64,000 nt of DNA from Methyloceanibacter methanicus (GTDB lineage: Bacteria > Pseudomonadota > Alphaproteobacteria > Rhizobiales > Methyloligellaceae). Position 1 is the first letter of the stretch. Each line of letters starts with the position of its first letter. The stretch spans positions 186,001-250,000 of the forward strand of contig NZ_LPWG01000013.1 of assembly GCF_001723285.1 (NCBI RefSeq). Reading direction: 5' to 3'. The position numbers and the translations under genes were made by a program. Shown here piece by piece: positions 1-10,278 of the stretch. The notes beneath the pieces are model-generated. The model saw only the letters and a list, made by a program, of their open reading frames with translations, was not told the origin of the DNA and did no database searches.

Positions 1-108
1 GATTTCGCCATTAGCCTGCAGCGCAACTCCGTCCATGGCTCGGACACGCCGGAAAACGCGAAGCGCGAGATCGACCTCTGCTTCAAGAAGAGCGAAATCG
101 TCGGGTAG
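1..108 (+). CDS. ndk: Nucleoside diphosphate kinase, C-terminal fragment (cut by window edge)
   Basis: Only the last 35 codons are present, open from base 1 to a TAG at 106-108. The peptide contains the NSVHGSD segment that in NDP kinases follows the phosphohistidine-bearing core and closes the nucleotide site, then the usual tail ending EIVG. NDP kinase transfers the gamma phosphate from ATP to other nucleoside diphosphates through a histidine intermediate. The catalytic histidine itself lies outside the window. The next gene, a P450, is on the opposite strand, so ndk ends its transcription unit here. The identification rests on a short but characteristic tail. Confidence 0.85.
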   Translation, partial: DFAISLQRNSVHGSDTPENAKREIDLCFKKSEIVG

Positions 109-189
109 GGGGCGCTCGCCTGGACGCACGATTGCGAACCGACGACCCTGACGTCCGGTACGCGTGTGACCGCGCGCCGACGGCCGCGC

Positions 190-1554
190 CTAGCTGAGTT
201 CGCGGATGCGGAAGGGCAGGCCGCCCTGCGGGCAGAGCGTCACGGTCGCGCGGATCTTGGCCGGGGTGGGCCCGACATATTCCGGCGTGAAGCGGCGCAA
301 GAGCTGAACCAGCGCCAGCGTGTTCTCGATCTGGGAGAGCGCGCCGCCGATACAGGCCCGCTTTCCGGCCGCGAACGGCAGGTAGGAATATTTCCGCCGC
401 TTCTTGGCCCGCTCGGGCGCGAAACGCTCCGGATCGAACTTCTCGGGATCTTCCCAATATTTGGGGCTGTGATGAGCGATGTAGGTCAGCATCGAGACCT
501 TGTCGCCCGCGTTGATCTTGTGTCCGGCGATCTCGTCGTCGCCAGCGGCAATGCGGATCAGCCCCCAGATCGGCGGGTATAGGCGCATGGTCTCTTGGAT
601 GACCATGCGGGTGTAGCTGAGTTGATGTACCTGGTCCCATTGGGGATCGGCGTCGCCGCAGATCCGGTGCGCTTCTTCGCGGACGCGCTCCATCGCTTCG
701 GGATGCTGAGACAACAGATAGAGCGACCAGGCCAGCGTCAGCGCCGTGGTCTCGGTGCCCGCCCACAGATATTGCTTCATCTCGTCGATGACTTGGCGGT
801 GGTCGAACTCCGGGAAGTCGGGATCCGCCTCGGCCTCCTGCATCGCCGTCAGCAGGGTCTTCTCGCGGTGATCGATCACGTTTGCGCCGATCACCGTGTC
901 CGGAACCGAGTGCCAAACCTCCATGGCCTTGGCCGGGTCCTCGTCCGTGATCTCCTCGAGTTCGCCGCGCACGTTCTTCAGGCGCACGTTCTTGTGGTTC
1001 ACGACGTCGGTGTAGGTCTTGACCTGCTTGAAGACGAAATGTGGGTTGAACGGCATCTCGCGGTCGAACAGCGCGCGGCACACCATGTCGGCGGCCATCG
1101 TCCAGGTCTCTTCCACCATCTCGACGGTCTCGCCCGACTCCGCGAGTTTCTGCCAGCGCTCCATCTTGGAGTCGATGGCCGACATCAGATAGGGGAAGTA
1201 CTCCTCGAACATCTTCGGATGAAACGCCGCCTGCTGGGGCACGCGGATCTTCTGCCACAGCGCGCCGTCGATGGTAATCATGCTGCGGCCGAAAACGGGA
1301 CGGAGCCCGTCGAAATATTTGGTGTAGTTGTCGGCGTTCGTCACCAGAACGCGTTCGGCGTGTTCAGGCTCGCTCAGGAGCACGATGCGTTGGTTCTTGA
1401 GATTGACCGGCAGGACGCCGTTGTACTTTTCGCACAGCGCCATGAGAACCTGCATGGGGTCCTCTTGATTCAGAAGCGCCGAAAGCTTGAACCAAATACT
1501 GTCTTCTTCTCCGAGACCGTGCGACGGAGAGTAGGCGACCGTCATGTCCGCCAT
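190..1554 (-). CDS. Cytochrome P450
   Basis: The 454-residue protein is a soluble bacterial P450, a heme-thiolate monooxygenase. All signature elements are visible: the I-helix oxygen-binding segment AGTETT at 265-270, the K-helix ExxR at E321-R324, and the heme loop FAAGKRACIGG with proximal cysteine C401. There is no signal peptide or N-terminal anchor, so it should work in the cytoplasm with a separate ferredoxin or flavodoxin and reductase. No redox partner gene lies nearby. The spacing of motifs resembles the CYP4/CYP102-like fatty-acid hydroxylase group more than camphor-type P450s, but the substrate cannot be read from the sequence. It is a single-gene unit, convergent with ndk, with a 292-bp upstream region that carries a short direct repeat. 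Confidence 0.93.
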   Translation of the reverse strand: MADMTVAYSPSHGLGEEDSIWFKLSALLNQEDPMQVLMALCEKYNGVLPVNLKNQRIVLLSEPEHAERVLVTNADNYTKYFDGLRPVFGRSMITIDGALWQKIRVPQQAAFHPKMFEEYFPYLMSAIDSKMERWQKLAESGETVEMVEETWTMAADMVCRALFDREMPFNPHFVFKQVKTYTDVVNHKNVRLKNVRGELEEITDEDPAKAMEVWHSVPDTVIGANVIDHREKTLLTAMQEAEADPDFPEFDHRQVIDEMKQYLWAGTETTALTLAWSLYLLSQHPEAMERVREEAHRICGDADPQWDQVHQLSYTRMVIQETMRLYPPIWGLIRIAAGDDEIAGHKINAGDKVSMLTYIAHHSPKYWEDPEKFDPERFAPERAKKRRKYSYLPFAAGKRACIGGALSQIENTLALVQLLRRFTPEYVGPTPAKIRATVTLCPQGGLPFRIRELS

Positions 1555-1591
1555 TTACGCCATCCCTCTTATTGTTGGGCCGACTGTCCCC

Positions 1592-1615
1592 ATTGGGCCA
1601 AGTATTGGGCCAAGT
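1592..1615. repeat. Two perfect tandem copies of ATTGGGCCAAGT upstream of the P450
   Basis: ATTGGGCCAAGT occurs at 1592-1603 and again at 1604-1615, with a related TTGGGCC at about 1574. The block sits 38-61 bp upstream of the P450 start, where a regulator or RNA polymerase would bind. The rest of the 1555-1846 gap shows no coding potential that I trust. The repeat is seen directly; a regulatory role is inferred from position only. Confidence 0.4.
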
Positions 1616-1846
1616 GTGCCGGACAGGGCTTGAGGCCAAACCGCAAGATCAGCACCAGGTCTCGGGCAACCTTCGCGCGCGCAGGACTTCCGCGCGCGGG
1701 TCGTTGTTGCGGAGATCGACTGAATAGACGTTGTTCCTAGCATCCGCTTGTCTGCATTGTCTACGGGGCCTTGCGCCGCACAGTCTTGCGATGCGTCAAG
1801 TTTCGCGGGTCCGCAGGCGTATTTTTCCAAGTTTCTGAGGACTCAA

Positions 1847-2548
1847 TCAAAAATTGCCCCGAAGCGGGGGCGAAAAAAGGGCGGATTCGCCGCGTCCTTC
1901 GGGCGCATCGGCCCCATTGGACTCGTCTGGCCTCACGGGGATGCCGGCGACCCGCTCACCGTCCACGGCGACCTGCCCGGACGCAACGAGCCGCAAGGCA
2001 TGGGGATAGAGCCGATGCTCGGCGGCCAGCACGCGGGCGGCGAGAGCCTCCTCTGTATCGCCCTCGAGGACCGGTACGGCCGCCTGTCCCACGATCGGGC
2101 CGTCGTCCATGGCCGCGCGCACGAAGTGGACGGTGCATCCGGTGATGCGCGCGCCGGACCGAAGCACCCGCGCATGGGTGTCGAGGCCCTTGAAGGCCGG
2201 CAGCAGGGACGGGTGGATGTTGAGGTGGCGGTCCAGCCAGCGGGAGACGAAGCCTTCCGTCAGCAAGCGCATGAACCCGGCATTGCAGAGGAGGTCCACG
2301 CCAGCTGCGCCCAACGCCTCGTCCAGCGCGGCCTCGAAGGCTTCGCGCGACGGGAAGTCCCGGTGGTTGACGGTAGAGGTCGGGATGCCGGCCGCCTCGG
2401 CGCGGTCGAGACCCTGGACGCCAGGCACGTTGGAAATCACGAGCACGAGATCGGCCGGGTAGTCAGGCGCCTTGGCGGCGTCGATCAGCGCCTGCAGATT
2501 GCTGCCGCGGCCGGAGATCAGAACGCCGACTCGCCGCTTCGCGCTCAT
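1847..2548 (-). CDS. purN: Phosphoribosylglycinamide formyltransferase (GART)
   Basis: This enzyme transfers the formyl group of 10-formyl-tetrahydrofolate to GAR, the third step of purine synthesis. The 233-residue protein begins with the substrate-binding [11 protein letters not shown] segment and carries the catalytic cluster [13 protein letters not shown] (Asn and His of the active site) and the MDDGPIVGQ segment that supplies the catalytic aspartate. The last 15-20 residues are a low-conservation extension. Its start codon overlaps the purM stop by four bases (ATGA at 2545-2548), so the two are translationally coupled in a purM-purN operon, the common order in alphaproteobacteria. Confidence 0.95.
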   Translation of the reverse strand: MSAKRRVGVLISGRGSNLQALIDAAKAPDYPADLVLVISNVPGVQGLDRAEAAGIPTSTVNHRDFPSREAFEAALDEALGAAGVDLLCNAGFMRLLTEGFVSRWLDRHLNIHPSLLPAFKGLDTHARVLRSGARITGCTVHFVRAAMDDGPIVGQAAVPVLEGDTEEALAARVLAAEHRLYPHALRLVASGQVAVDGERVAGIPVRPDESNGADAPEGRGESALFSPPLRGNF

Positions 2549-3624
2549 GCCGGCGCGCCGCCGAGTTGGACAGCCGCGCCGCCACCGCGTGCTTTCAGCG
2601 TGCCGATGACTTTCGCGTCGCCGCCGAGGTTCGCGATGACTGCATCGGAATCGGCCGCCGACGTCACCACGACCATCCCGACACCGCAGTTGAAGGTCCG
2701 GTACATCTCATGCGCATCGAGCCGTGCTTGCGCCTGCAGCCATTCGAACACGGGCGGCATGTCGATGGTATTGGTGTCGATCCCAGCGGCAATGTCGTCG
2801 GGCAGGATGCGGGGCAGATTGTCGATCAGCCCGCCGCCGGTGATATGGCACAGCGCCTTCACGGCGCCCGGTTTCTCGCGAATCGTATCAAGAACTTGGC
2901 GGACATAGATACGGGTCGGGGCGAGGAGCGCTTCGCCCAGCTTTGTGTCGGGCGCGAACGGTGCGGGGTCGTCCCAGCCAAGGCCGCTTTCGGCCACGAC
3001 GCGGCGCACCAGCGAGAAGCCATTGGCATGGACGCCGGACGAGGGCAGGCCGATCAGCACGTCGCCGGCCGCGAGGTCGGTGCGCGGCAGGATCGCGTCC
3101 CGTTCCACGGCCCCGACCGCGAAGCCCGCAAGGTCGTAGTCGCCGTCGCCGTAGTGGCCGGGCATCTCGGCGGTCTCGCCGCCGATCAGCGCGCAGCCCG
3201 CTTGGGCGCAACCTTCGGCGATGCTGGCCACGACTTGCGCCGCCACCCCCACCTCCAGCCTGCCGGTCGCGAAATAGTCGAGGAAGAAGAGCGGCTCGGC
3301 GCCCTGGACCACGAGGTCGTTGACGCTCATGGCGACCAGATCGATGCCGATTCCGCCATGGAGCCCCGTGTCGATGGCGAGCTTCAACTTGGTCCCGACC
3401 CCGTCGGTCGCGGCCACCAGGACCGGGTCCTTGAAGCCGCACGCGGCCAGGTCGAACAGTCCGCCGAAGCCGCCGAGATTGCCGAGAACGCCCGCCCGCT
3501 TGGTCTTGGCGGCGAGGGGGCCGATGGCCTCGACAAGGGCGTTGCCGGCATCGATGTCGACACCGGCCTCGCGATAGGTCAGCGGCTTGCCGCCAGGCTT
3601 GGACACGTCGGAAGGGTGGGGCAC
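2545..3624 (-). CDS. purM: Phosphoribosylformylglycinamidine cyclo-ligase (AIR synthetase)
   Basis: PurM closes the imidazole ring of FGAM with ATP to form AIR in purine synthesis. The 359-residue length is normal. It has the family features in order: the N-terminal [12 protein letters not shown] segment, the GFGGLFDL loop, the [12 protein letters not shown] nucleotide/metal motif, the [14 protein letters not shown] stretch, and the GGETAEMPG motif, followed by the C-terminal [13 protein letters not shown] segment. It is the first gene of the purM-purN pair; its stop overlaps the purN start. The upstream region is shared with the divergent DUF2066 gene. No riboswitch-like purine leader is visible. 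Confidence 0.96.
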   Translation of the reverse strand: MPHPSDVSKPGGKPLTYREAGVDIDAGNALVEAIGPLAAKTKRAGVLGNLGGFGGLFDLAACGFKDPVLVAATDGVGTKLKLAIDTGLHGGIGIDLVAMSVNDLVVQGAEPLFFLDYFATGRLEVGVAAQVVASIAEGCAQAGCALIGGETAEMPGHYGDGDYDLAGFAVGAVERDAILPRTDLAAGDVLIGLPSSGVHANGFSLVRRVVAESGLGWDDPAPFAPDTKLGEALLAPTRIYVRQVLDTIREKPGAVKALCHITGGGLIDNLPRILPDDIAAGIDTNTIDMPPVFEWLQAQARLDAHEMYRTFNCGVGMVVVTSAADSDAVIANLGGDAKVIGTLKARGGGAAVQLGGAPA

Positions 3625-3790
3625 GTCGGGTCGTGTGAGCGTTGAGATTTTGGGGCCGCGGCCACGCGGAGTGCATGTTCCGGAGTTCTGTCATAACACT
3701 CTTGGCAGGCCAGAGGGATAGAGGCAAGGGCGCCACAGGCAAGAGCCCGCGCGGCGGAAAGGCGGGGCGCCCATCGTCAGGCGAACATTT

Positions 3791-3808
3791 CCGGACGAAC
3801 ACGTCCGG
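3791..3808. promoter_or_regulatory. Perfect inverted repeat CCGGACG-N4-CGTCCGG in the purM/DUF2066 intergenic region
   Basis: The 7-bp arms CCGGACG and CGTCCGG are separated by AACA and lie 22 bp before the DUF2066 start. It could be an operator for either divergent gene or a short RNA hairpin in the DUF2066 leader. There is no T-run after it, so it is not a terminator. Its function is unknown. Confidence 0.35.
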
Positions 3809-3829
3809 CGGCGGGCCGGGGAGCTGTCG

Positions 3830-4992
3830 ATGGGGGTTCAGTCAGGCAAAGGTTTCAGGCGGTTGGCGCCATTTTTTGCCAGATTGAGTCGCGCCGTTCT
3901 GGTGGGGGCCGGCTTGCTGGCGGGCGCGGAACTTGCCGGCGCCGCCAGCCTCTACAATGTCGCCAAGGTCCATGTGGACGTCACGGCCAAGGACGCGGTG
4001 ATCGCGCGCGAGAAGGGCATGGCGGAGGCGGAGACGCGGGCCATGGAGATTCTGCTGCGCCGTCTCGTGCCGCTGAGTTCACAGGCCTCCCTCCCCACTT
4101 TCTCCCACGGCGAGATCGAAGGGCTCGTGGCCGGCATTGCGATCCGGAGCGAGAAGACGTCCGCCACCCGCTATATCGGCGTCCTCGATGTGCGGTTCTA
4201 TCCCGGGTCCGTCCAGCAACTCCTGATCAGCCGCTCTATTCCTTTCGTCGATGCGCCGGCCTCGGCCATTTCGATCCTGCCGGTGATGCTCGAAGGCGAC
4301 GGTGTTGCGCACGATGCGAGCGCGGATTGGCGCGCGGCCTGGGAGCGCCTCGATCTCGAGAACGGCGTCGCGCCGGCGACCCTGGTCGCACCACGCGAAG
4401 ATCTCGATGCCAGGACGGTCCGCGCGGTTCTGGCGGGAGACGTGGATGCCTATGCGGGCTTGCGCAGCCTCTACGGCTATGGCGGTCTCGTCGTCGCCGC
4501 TGGCGAGATCGCGGGCGGGTTCTTCCGTGTCCGTCTAGCCGGCGAGGACGCGGCCGGCAGGGTCGATGCCGTCGTCACCAGCGCGGTCGATGCCAGCGAC
4601 CGGGGCGCCACGGCGGACGCGGGCGCGTGGGTTGGTCACAGCTCGAACGGCGCTGGCAGACGCGTCTCGATCCGGGGTACGAGGAAGCCGCCGACGGGTT
4701 GCTCAGGCGCCGTTCACTCTACCCGGACGAGGAGCCCGCGACGGACGCGGCGGCGCTCGGCCCCGTTGACGCGGTCATCGAGTTCTTCAGCGCAAGGGAC
4801 TGGCAGCAGATTCATTTTGGGCTTCAGCGGGTGGAAGGGCTTCGCGACTTCGCGGTGACGTCCCAATCCGCCCGCGCCGCCTCGGTGTCCTTCGATTTCG
4901 ATGGAAGTGTCGATCAACTGCAGGCCGTGCTCGCGCGGAACGGCATTGCCCTTTACGAGCGGGATGGCACGCTTGTGATGCGCGCCCGGTGA
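3830..4992 (+). CDS. Secreted DUF2066 domain protein (frameshifted near 4630)
   Basis: The protein starts with a hydrophobic export signal ending about AELAGAAS, followed by the DUF2066 region (AREKGMAEAETRAMEILLRRLV, then the RYIGVLDVRFYP segment). The molecular function of this family is unknown. The frame opened at 3830 reads as DUF2066 to about codon 265. After that the conserved C-terminal half (SQLERRWQTRL to LVMRAR, stop at 4992) continues in another frame. The break is near 4630 (GTTGGTCACAG) and one missing base would restore it. The start has a GGGGAG ribosome-binding sequence. Its place between purM and the phospholipid synthase is the usual one in Hyphomicrobiales. The frame break is probably an assembly error, but true inactivation is possible. 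Confidence 0.75.
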
Positions 4993-5140
4993 TGGCATGC
5001 CGCTTCCCTGAGACGATCGGTTCGCCAAAAATCGGCCCCGCGCCGATAGCAGTCTGATAGTCTCCGTGCCAAACGCCAAAAGGCGACGCGGCCGAGACGG
5101 TACCAACGAGATCCAAGTAAGACGCTCTGGAGAAGCGCCG

Positions 5141-5794
5141 GTGAATATCCCCAACACGCTGACATTCGCGCGGATCGTGTCCGTTCCGCTCCTGATCTGG
5201 CTCATTATCGATCAGGATTTCCTCGCGAGCTTTGTCGTCTTCATGCTGGCGGGAATCTCGGACGCGGCCGACGGCTATCTCGCCAAGCGCTATGGCTGGC
5301 ACACCGAACTCGGCGCCTATCTCGATCCGATCGCCGACAAGGCGCTGCTTGTCGCCATCTACGTCTCACTGGGTCTCGGCGGTCATTTGCCGGTCTGGCT
5401 CGTCATCGTGGTGGTCAGCCGCGACATCCTCATCGTCGGCGCGGTGGTCCTGGCCTGGATCATGGGCCGTCCGGTCGAGGTCAAGCCGCTCGCCGTCAGC
5501 AAGATCAATACATTCGCGCAGATTGCGCTAGCCGGCCTCGTCCTTGCCAAGCTGGGACTCGGACTGGGATTGGAGGGTCTGGTCGGCGTGTTGATTTGGA
5601 TCACGGGCGGCCTGACGATCTTGTCCGCCTTTGCCTATTTCCTGGGATGGCTCCGGCACATGATGAGCTACGAGCCCGAGCCCCCCGAGCCAAGGCGGCG
5701 TTCCAAGGGGAAGGCCCGGCCAGCCACGAGCCATGCATCGCGTGCGACCGGCGGCGCGAATGGGGCATCCCGGGCTGAGGTCCGGACGCCGTGA
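5141..5794 (+). CDS. CDP-alcohol phosphatidyltransferase (PgsA/cardiolipin-synthase-like)
   Basis: This is an integral membrane enzyme that joins a CDP-activated lipid or alcohol to a second alcohol, as in phosphatidylglycerophosphate or cardiolipin synthesis. I take the GTG at 5141 as the start (217 residues, beginning NIPNTLTFARI) because GGAGAAG lies six bases upstream and the family starts at this motif; an upstream ATG at 5066 would add an unconserved leader. The catalytic signature reads D-A-A-D-G-Y-L-A-K-R, then G-A-Y-L-D-P-I-A-D, with a lysine where the consensus has arginine. Several transmembrane helices follow, then a hydrophilic Arg/Pro-rich tail. The stop overlaps the hdaA start (GTGA), so the two are coupled. 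Which head group it transfers is not determined. Confidence 0.85.
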   Translation: MNIPNTLTFARIVSVPLLIWLIIDQDFLASFVVFMLAGISDAADGYLAKRYGWHTELGAYLDPIADKALLVAIYVSLGLGGHLPVWLVIVVVSRDILIVGAVVLAWIMGRPVEVKPLAVSKINTFAQIALAGLVLAKLGLGLGLEGLVGVLIWITGGLTILSAFAYFLGWLRHMMSYEPEPPEPRRRSKGKARPATSHASRATGGANGASRAEVRTP

Positions 5795-6468
5795 ACCCCG
5801 GTCAGCTTGCCTTCGACCTGCCGCACCGGGCGGCTCTTGGCGCGGAGGATTTTCTGGTCAGCGATTGCAATCTCGCCGCGGTGCGGATGGTCGATGCGTG
5901 GCCAGATTGGCATGGGGCGGTCCAGGTTCTCGTGGGGCCGGCGGCAAGCGGCAAGACCCATCTCGTGCGGGTCTGGCAGGAGCGGTCGGGCGCGGATGCG
6001 CTCGATCCATCGACACTGGACATCTCGACGCTCGATGCGCGCGCGCCGGGGGCGGCGATCGCGGTGGAGGATGCCGACCGCGCCGGCTTCGACGAGAGAA
6101 CGCTGTTCCATCTCCTCAACCTTGCCCGGGAGAAACGCCTTTCCGTCCTCCTGACCGCCCGGGTCAGCCCCAACCGCTGGCCCTTCGCCCTGCCGGACCT
6201 GCTGTCGCGTCTGAGCGCCGTACCCGTGACCGAGATCGGCGCGCCGGACGAGGCGCTGCTGCGCACGGTGATGCTGAAACATTTCTCCGACCGTCAACTG
6301 ACGATCGAACCGAAGGTGCTTGAATTTCTCGCGCTTCGGATCGACCGTTCGCTGGAAGCGGCCGCGGCCGCCGTCGATGCGGTCGACCGCGCGGCCCTGC
6401 GCTCCGGCCGTAAGATCAGCCGGCAGCTCGTCGTGGAGGCGTTGGGGCCGCCTGCGACGATGGAGTAG
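5791..6468 (+). CDS. hdaA: DnaA regulatory inactivator Hda homologue (HdaA)
   Basis: Hda proteins bind the DNA polymerase sliding clamp and stimulate ATP hydrolysis by DnaA, preventing re-initiation of replication. The 225-residue protein has an N-terminal clamp-binding peptide, QLAFDLP at residues 5-11, and a DnaA-like AAA+ domain with Walker A GPAASGKT at 49-56, the VEDAD Walker B region and the LTARVSPNRW sensor segment. It lacks the DnaA DNA-binding domain, which separates it from DnaA itself. GTG start, four-base overlap with the preceding gene. The next gene, ppk, has its own promoter-like sequence. Confidence 0.9.
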   Translation: MNPGQLAFDLPHRAALGAEDFLVSDCNLAAVRMVDAWPDWHGAVQVLVGPAASGKTHLVRVWQERSGADALDPSTLDISTLDARAPGAAIAVEDADRAGFDERTLFHLLNLAREKRLSVLLTARVSPNRWPFALPDLLSRLSAVPVTEIGAPDEALLRTVMLKHFSDRQLTIEPKVLEFLALRIDRSLEAAAAAVDAVDRAALRSGRKISRQLVVEALGPPATME

Positions 6469-6478
6469 CCAGCCGCAA

Positions 6479-6507
6479 TTGACCTTTACCGTTACGCTGG
6501 TGATACA
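6479..6507 (+). promoter_or_regulatory. Candidate sigma-70 promoter for ppk
   Basis: TTGACC at 6479-6484 and GATACA at 6502-6507 are separated by 17 bp and lie 64 bp upstream of the ppk start, which is preceded by AGAGGA. The fit to the -35 box is good and to the -10 box moderate. No PHO-box direct repeat is visible near it. This is a pattern match only. Confidence 0.35.
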
Positions 6508-6570
6508 GTTGCCAGTCTAACATGACGACTCTGCCGGACGCGCAACGCGCGTTGTTTCAAGAGGATATCG

Positions 6571-8751
6571 ATGAACGTTCCGGAAACGATGGAGCCGGAA
6601 GGCGCGGTTGCCCGAATCGCGGCCTATGGCCCTAGCCGCTATTTCAACCGCGAGCTTTCCTGGCTCAATTTCAACAAGCGGGTGATGGAGGAGGCGGAGA
6701 ACGACCGCCACCCCTTGCTGGAGCGTCTGCGCTTCCTGTCGATTTCAGCCAACAATCTCGATGAGTTCTACATGGTCCGCGTCGCCGGACTTCGCGCGCA
6801 AATGGTGGCGGGGATCGAAACGCCGAGCCAGGACGGTCTGACGCCGGCGCAGCAGCTCGACCGGATCAATCGCTCCGTGGCCGATCTCACGGCGCTTCAG
6901 CAAGAGACTTGGGTGACGCTGGAGGCACAGCTCGGCGAGGCCGGCATTCATGTGCTCAGCGCCGATCAGCTCACGGACTCCGAGCGCAATTGGCTGGAGG
7001 ATCATTTCCTCAACCTGATCTTCCCGGTGCTGACGCCGATTGCGGTCGACCCGGCCCATCCGTTCCCGTTCATCCCGAATTTCGGATTCACGCTCGGACT
7101 GGAGCTGGTGCGCGAAGGGTCGTTCCGCACCATGCACGCGCTCCTGCCGATCCCGCCGCAGCTCGACCGCTTCATCCGCTTGCCGCAAAAGACGGACGAC
7201 GGCACGGGCATTCGTTTCGTGCGGCTGGAAACCGTGGTCGGCATTTTCGTCTCACGGCTCTTCCCGGGCTATCGCGTGCGCAGCCAAGGCGCATTCCGCG
7301 TGGTGCGCGACAGCGACATCGAGGTCCAGGAAGAAGCCGAAGACCTGGTCCGGGTGTTCGAATCGGCTCTGAGCCGCCGGAAGCGCGGCTCCGTCATCCG
7401 GCTCGAGATGGAAGCGACCATGCCGTCCCGGCTGCAGCGCTTCGTCATGCAGGAACTGAAGGTCACCGAGCGCGAGAGCTTCGTGCAGAAGGGTCTGATC
7501 GGACTCGCCGATACGGACCAGCTCATCGTGGCCGAGCGTCCGGACCTGAAGTTCCCGCCCTATGTCAGCCGCTTCCCCGAGCGCATCCGCGAGCACCATG
7601 GCGATTGCTTCGCGGCCATCGCCAAGAAGGACATCGTGGTTCATCACCCTTACGAGTCCTTCGACGTGGTGCTGCAGTTCCTGAAGCAGGCCGCGGCCGA
7701 TCCGGACGTGGTGGCGATCAAGTGGACGCTTTACCGGACCAGCAAGACGTCCCCGATCATCGAGGCGCTGAAGGACGCGGCCGACGCGGGCAAATCGGTG
7801 ACGGCGGTGGTCGAGCTGAAGGCCCGGTTCGACGAGGAAGCCAACATCAAATGGGCCCGCGATCTGGAAAGCGCGGGCGTCCAGGTGGTCTACGGTTTCA
7901 TCGAGCTGAAGACCCACGCCAAGCTCAGCCTCATCGTCCGCCGCGAGCGCGGCGAGCTGGCGACCTATTGCCATGTGGGGACGGGCAACTACCACCCCGT
8001 CACGGCCAAGATCTACACGGACCTGTCCTACTTCACCGCCGACCGCTCCATCGGTAACGACCTGTCGCGCATCTTCAACTACGTGACGGGCTATGCGGAG
8101 CCGGCGGAGCTCGAATCCATGGCCGTCTCGCCGGGCGGCATCCGGGCCCGCATTCTCGATCACGTCCGCGAGGAGATGTACCATGCCAAGGCCGGGCGCC
8201 CTGCGGCGATCTGGATGAAGCTGAACTCGCTTGTGGATCCGGAGATCATCGACGCGCTCTACGAGGCGAGCCAGGCCGGTGTCGAGATCGATCTCGTCTG
8301 CCGTGGCATTTGCTGCCTGCGGCCAGGGGTGCCGGGTCTGTCGGAGAATATCCACGTGAAGAGTATTGTCGGGCGCTTCCTGGAACATTCCCGGATCTAC
8401 TGTTTCGGCGCGGGCCACGGTCTGCCGCACCGGAAGGCCGCGGTCTATATCAGCTCCGCCGACATGATGCCGCGCAACCTCAACCGCCGGGTCGAGGCCA
8501 TGACGCCATCAAGAACCCCACGGGTGCATGAGCAGATTCTGGATCAGATCATGGTGGCGAATCTGAAGGACAACCTTCAGAGCTGGCGCGTCCTGCCGGA
8601 CGGGAACTCCGTGCGGATCCATCCCGAGGCGGGCGAGGAGCCCTTCAGCGCTCAAAACTACTTCATGACCAATCCCAGCCTGTCCGGGCGCGGCACTTCT
8701 CTACCGGAAAACATGCCTCCGCGCTTTACGCGGGTCGAAGAGAACCTCTAG
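6571..8751 (+). CDS. ppk: Polyphosphate kinase 1
   Basis: PPK1 polymerises the gamma phosphate of ATP into inorganic polyphosphate, and the reaction is reversible. The 726-residue protein has the four-domain PPK1 layout: the N-terminal [14 protein letters not shown] segment, the head domain with HPFPFIPN, and the two phospholipase-D-like catalytic domains carrying the conserved histidines in [10 protein letters not shown] and RFLEHSRIY, then [11 protein letters not shown]. Around 8505-8524 the frame appears shifted and shifted back. The encoded [12 protein letters not shown] replaces the expected MTPIKNPTVHEQ, which the neighbouring frame reads, so one base is probably missing near 8507 and one G added near 8523. 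It forms an operon with ppx, nine bases downstream. Confidence 0.95.
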   Translation: MNVPETMEPEGAVARIAAYGPSRYFNRELSWLNFNKRVMEEAENDRHPLLERLRFLSISANNLDEFYMVRVAGLRAQMVAGIETPSQDGLTPAQQLDRINRSVADLTALQQETWVTLEAQLGEAGIHVLSADQLTDSERNWLEDHFLNLIFPVLTPIAVDPAHPFPFIPNFGFTLGLELVREGSFRTMHALLPIPPQLDRFIRLPQKTDDGTGIRFVRLETVVGIFVSRLFPGYRVRSQGAFRVVRDSDIEVQEEAEDLVRVFESALSRRKRGSVIRLEMEATMPSRLQRFVMQELKVTERESFVQKGLIGLADTDQLIVAERPDLKFPPYVSRFPERIREHHGDCFAAIAKKDIVVHHPYESFDVVLQFLKQAAADPDVVAIKWTLYRTSKTSPIIEALKDAADAGKSVTAVVELKARFDEEANIKWARDLESAGVQVVYGFIELKTHAKLSLIVRRERGELATYCHVGTGNYHPVTAKIYTDLSYFTADRSIGNDLSRIFNYVTGYAEPAELESMAVSPGGIRARILDHVREEMYHAKAGRPAAIWMKLNSLVDPEIIDALYEASQAGVEIDLVCRGICCLRPGVPGLSENIHVKSIVGRFLEHSRIYCFGAGHGLPHRKAAVYISSADMMPRNLNRRVEAMTPSRTPRVHEQILDQIMVANLKDNLQSWRVLPDGNSVRIHPEAGEEPFSAQNYFMTNPSLSGRGTSLPENMPPRFTRVEENL

Positions 8752-8760
8752 TCTCTCGCC

Positions 8761-10278
8761 ATGGCTGGGAGGAAGAAACGCGCGCCGGTCGCGGTGGTCG
8801 ATATCGGCTCCAACTCGGTGCGGCTGATCGTCTACGACAGCGCCACGCACGCGCCCGCGCCGCTCTTCAACGAGAAGGTCCTCTGCGGGCTGGGCCGGTC
8901 GATCGCGACCACCGGAACTCTCGAACCGGCCGGCGTCGCGCGCGCCTTGCGGGCGCTCCGGCGCTTTCGGGCCCTGATCGCCCAGCTTCACGTCCACCGG
9001 ACCGAGGTGATCGCCACGGCGGCCGCGCGCGATGCGAAGAACGGCCCGGAATTCATCGCCAAGGCCCAAGAGGTCCTGGGGAAGAAGATCACCGTGCTGT
9101 CCGGCACGATGGAGGCGGAACTCGCAGCCCTTGGGGTCGTGTCCGGGATCTACGCGGCCGACGGTTTCGTGGGCGACCTCGGCGGCGGTAGCCTGGAACT
9201 GGTGGACGTGCGGGGCGGGCGGTTGTCCGATGCGCTCACATTGCCGCTCGGGGGCTTGCGTCTGATCGATGTCTCGGGCGGAAACCTCAAGAAGGCGCGC
9301 GAGGTCATCGATGCGGAGTTTTCCAAGGTCGATTGGCTCGAAAAGGGCCGGGGCCGGGATTTCTATGCCATCGGCGGAACCTGGCGGGCCGTCGCGCGCC
9401 TGCATATGGCCCAGACCGATTATCCTTTGCGCGTGATGCACAACTACCGGATGGATGCGCAGGATTTGCTGAAATTCGTCTCGGGGCTGTATGGCCGGCT
9501 GGACGAAGATATGCCGGGCCTGCGCGAAATCTCCAGCGCCCGGCGGGAGACCTTGCCTTACGGCGCGCTGGTGCTCGAACGGCTCATCAAGCAAATGAAG
9601 CCCCGATCCATCGTGACGTCGGTCTTCGGCATCCGCGAAGGCCTGCTCTACAGCCTGCTCAGCGCCGAGGAACGGGCCAAGGATCCGCTGATCGAGGCCT
9701 GCCATACGCTCGCGCTGCAGCGCGCACGCTCGGTGGAGAATGCCAACGAATTGCTGGCCTGGACCGATGGGCTCTTTCGCGTGCCGGGGCCGGTGGAGAC
9801 GCCCGAGCAGACCCGGCTGCGCCACGCCGCGTGTCTCCTGTCCGATATCGGCTGGCGCGCGCATCCCGACTACCGCGGCGCCCAAAGCCTCAACCTGATC
9901 GCGAACGGCGATCTCGTGGGCGTCGATCACCCCGGCCGCGCGTTCCTGGCGCTCACGGCCTATTACCGGAACGAGGGCGTGGTGAGCGACGAGCTGAGCC
10001 AGGGTCTGGTCGAACTGGTCGACAAGGAGGCTCTGAAGCGGGCGAAGATCCTGGGGGCGGCGTTCCGTGTCGCCCATATGGTCTCGGCGGCCATGCCGGG
10101 GGTCCTGCCGCACACCCCGCTCGCATACGAGGGCGACCGGCTGGTCTGGACGCTGCCCGAGCCCTATGCCGACCTCGAAGGCGAACGCGTCAGCCGCCGG
10201 TTCAAAACGCTGGCCAATCTCCTGGAGCGCGAGCCGGAGGTCCGGATGGGAGAGCCGTTTCAATTGGTGGCCAGTTGA
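8761..10278 (+). CDS. ppx: Exopolyphosphatase (Ppx/GppA family)
   Basis: Ppx releases phosphate from the end of polyphosphate chains, opposing the kinase encoded just upstream; related GppA enzymes hydrolyse pppGpp. The 505-residue protein contains the ASKHA-fold phosphate-binding loop VVDIGSNSVRLIVYD near residue 13, the catalytic EVIATAAARDA region, and the second glycine-rich loop GDLGGGSLEL. The C-terminal third is an HD-like helical domain with SDIGWRAHPDYR. The ppk-ppx pairing on the same strand argues for polyphosphate turnover rather than a pure (p)ppGpp role, though both activities may exist. Confidence 0.92.
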   Translation: MAGRKKRAPVAVVDIGSNSVRLIVYDSATHAPAPLFNEKVLCGLGRSIATTGTLEPAGVARALRALRRFRALIAQLHVHRTEVIATAAARDAKNGPEFIAKAQEVLGKKITVLSGTMEAELAALGVVSGIYAADGFVGDLGGGSLELVDVRGGRLSDALTLPLGGLRLIDVSGGNLKKAREVIDAEFSKVDWLEKGRGRDFYAIGGTWRAVARLHMAQTDYPLRVMHNYRMDAQDLLKFVSGLYGRLDEDMPGLREISSARRETLPYGALVLERLIKQMKPRSIVTSVFGIREGLLYSLLSAEERAKDPLIEACHTLALQRARSVENANELLAWTDGLFRVPGPVETPEQTRLRHAACLLSDIGWRAHPDYRGAQSLNLIANGDLVGVDHPGRAFLALTAYYRNEGVVSDELSQGLVELVDKEALKRAKILGAAFRVAHMVSAAMPGVLPHTPLAYEGDRLVWTLPEPYADLEGERVSRRFKTLANLLEREPEVRMGEPFQLVAS

